Assembly (NCBI GenBank): GCA_963558655.1
Contig: CAUWHJ010000023.1
Span: 1 to 38,812, forward strand
Direction: 5' to 3'
Source: UMGS1590 sp963558655
Lineage (GTDB): Bacteria; Bacillota; Peptococcia; Peptococcales; Peptococcaceae
DNA length: 38,812 bases
The stretch's first letter is position 1; each line of letters begins with the position of its first letter. This document shows positions 38,806 to 38,812 of this stretch, piece by piece. The translations under genes were made by a program, and so were the position numbers. Below the pieces are notes generated by a model. It ran no database searches, was not told where the DNA came from, and was given only the letters and a program-made list of their open reading frames with translations.

Positions 38806-38812
38806 TCAATAA

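Noticed and set aside
38798..38812. A four-residue ORF (MFNQ) with a ribosome site at the very end of the window
   Set aside because: Too short to claim; it may be a chance start or a broken xkdX/holin-like gene, and the window ends at its stop.

Overview
The window is one continuous piece of a tailed bacteriophage or prophage with a contractile tail (myovirus). The host is most likely a low-to-mid GC Bacillota bacterium. This rests on strong AAGGAGG-type ribosome sites before most genes, on head and tail genes that follow the order of the B. subtilis defective phage PBSX (xkd genes), and on replication-module families typical of Bacillota phages. Genus cannot be fixed from sequence alone. 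No integrase, repressor, holin or free-standing endolysin lies inside the window, so its lysogeny and lysis genes must be elsewhere.

Early region (1-7064, all + strand): a tightly overlapping chain of small genes, many coding Cys-rich or zinc-ribbon-like proteins. It also holds a replication initiator with a built-in iteron array and AT-rich tract (probable origin), a DUF1064 nuclease-like protein, SSB, a MazG-like protein and a sigma-region-4-like regulator (DUF1492/ArpU-like). Directly after the regulator are four 10-bp-spaced TTGCAGT boxes. The last box forms the -35 of a probable late promoter, followed by a hairpin terminator about 95 nt downstream.

Packaging and head region (7250-22712): terminase small subunit; a terminase large subunit broken by a 7-bp stop-bearing insertion exactly before its Walker A motif; portal; MuF-like minor head protein; and three proteins that carry copies of a K(F/Y)N..H...GRFT motif. 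One of these fuses an XkdF-type prohead protease, a Nudix domain and a zinc-metallopeptidase-like domain. A YjcQ-like protein and a terminator follow. Next comes an island with a lipoprotein gene on the opposite strand and a tRNA-Thr(TGT) between near-identical repeats. Scaffold, decoration, major capsid and neck genes complete the region.

Tail region (22713-38805): sheath, tube, a tail-assembly chaperone with a textbook -1 frameshift signal (A AAA AAC plus a stem-loop), tape measure, LysM protein, hub protein fused to a cysteine peptidoglycan hydrolase, baseplate proteins (XkdR, XkdS, XkdT/gpJ and XkdU-like), a tail fibre with a seven-repeat beta-propeller, and a leucine-rich-repeat protein. 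At the end, two paralogous small tail genes are both out of frame at the same poly-G tract (G7 and G6, where G5 or G8 would be in frame). This suggests phase-variable tail-tip proteins.

The most unusual items are the terminase interruption, the paired poly-G tracts, the late-promoter repeat array, the family of GRFT-tagged head-module proteins, the frameshift signal and the tRNA/lipoprotein island.
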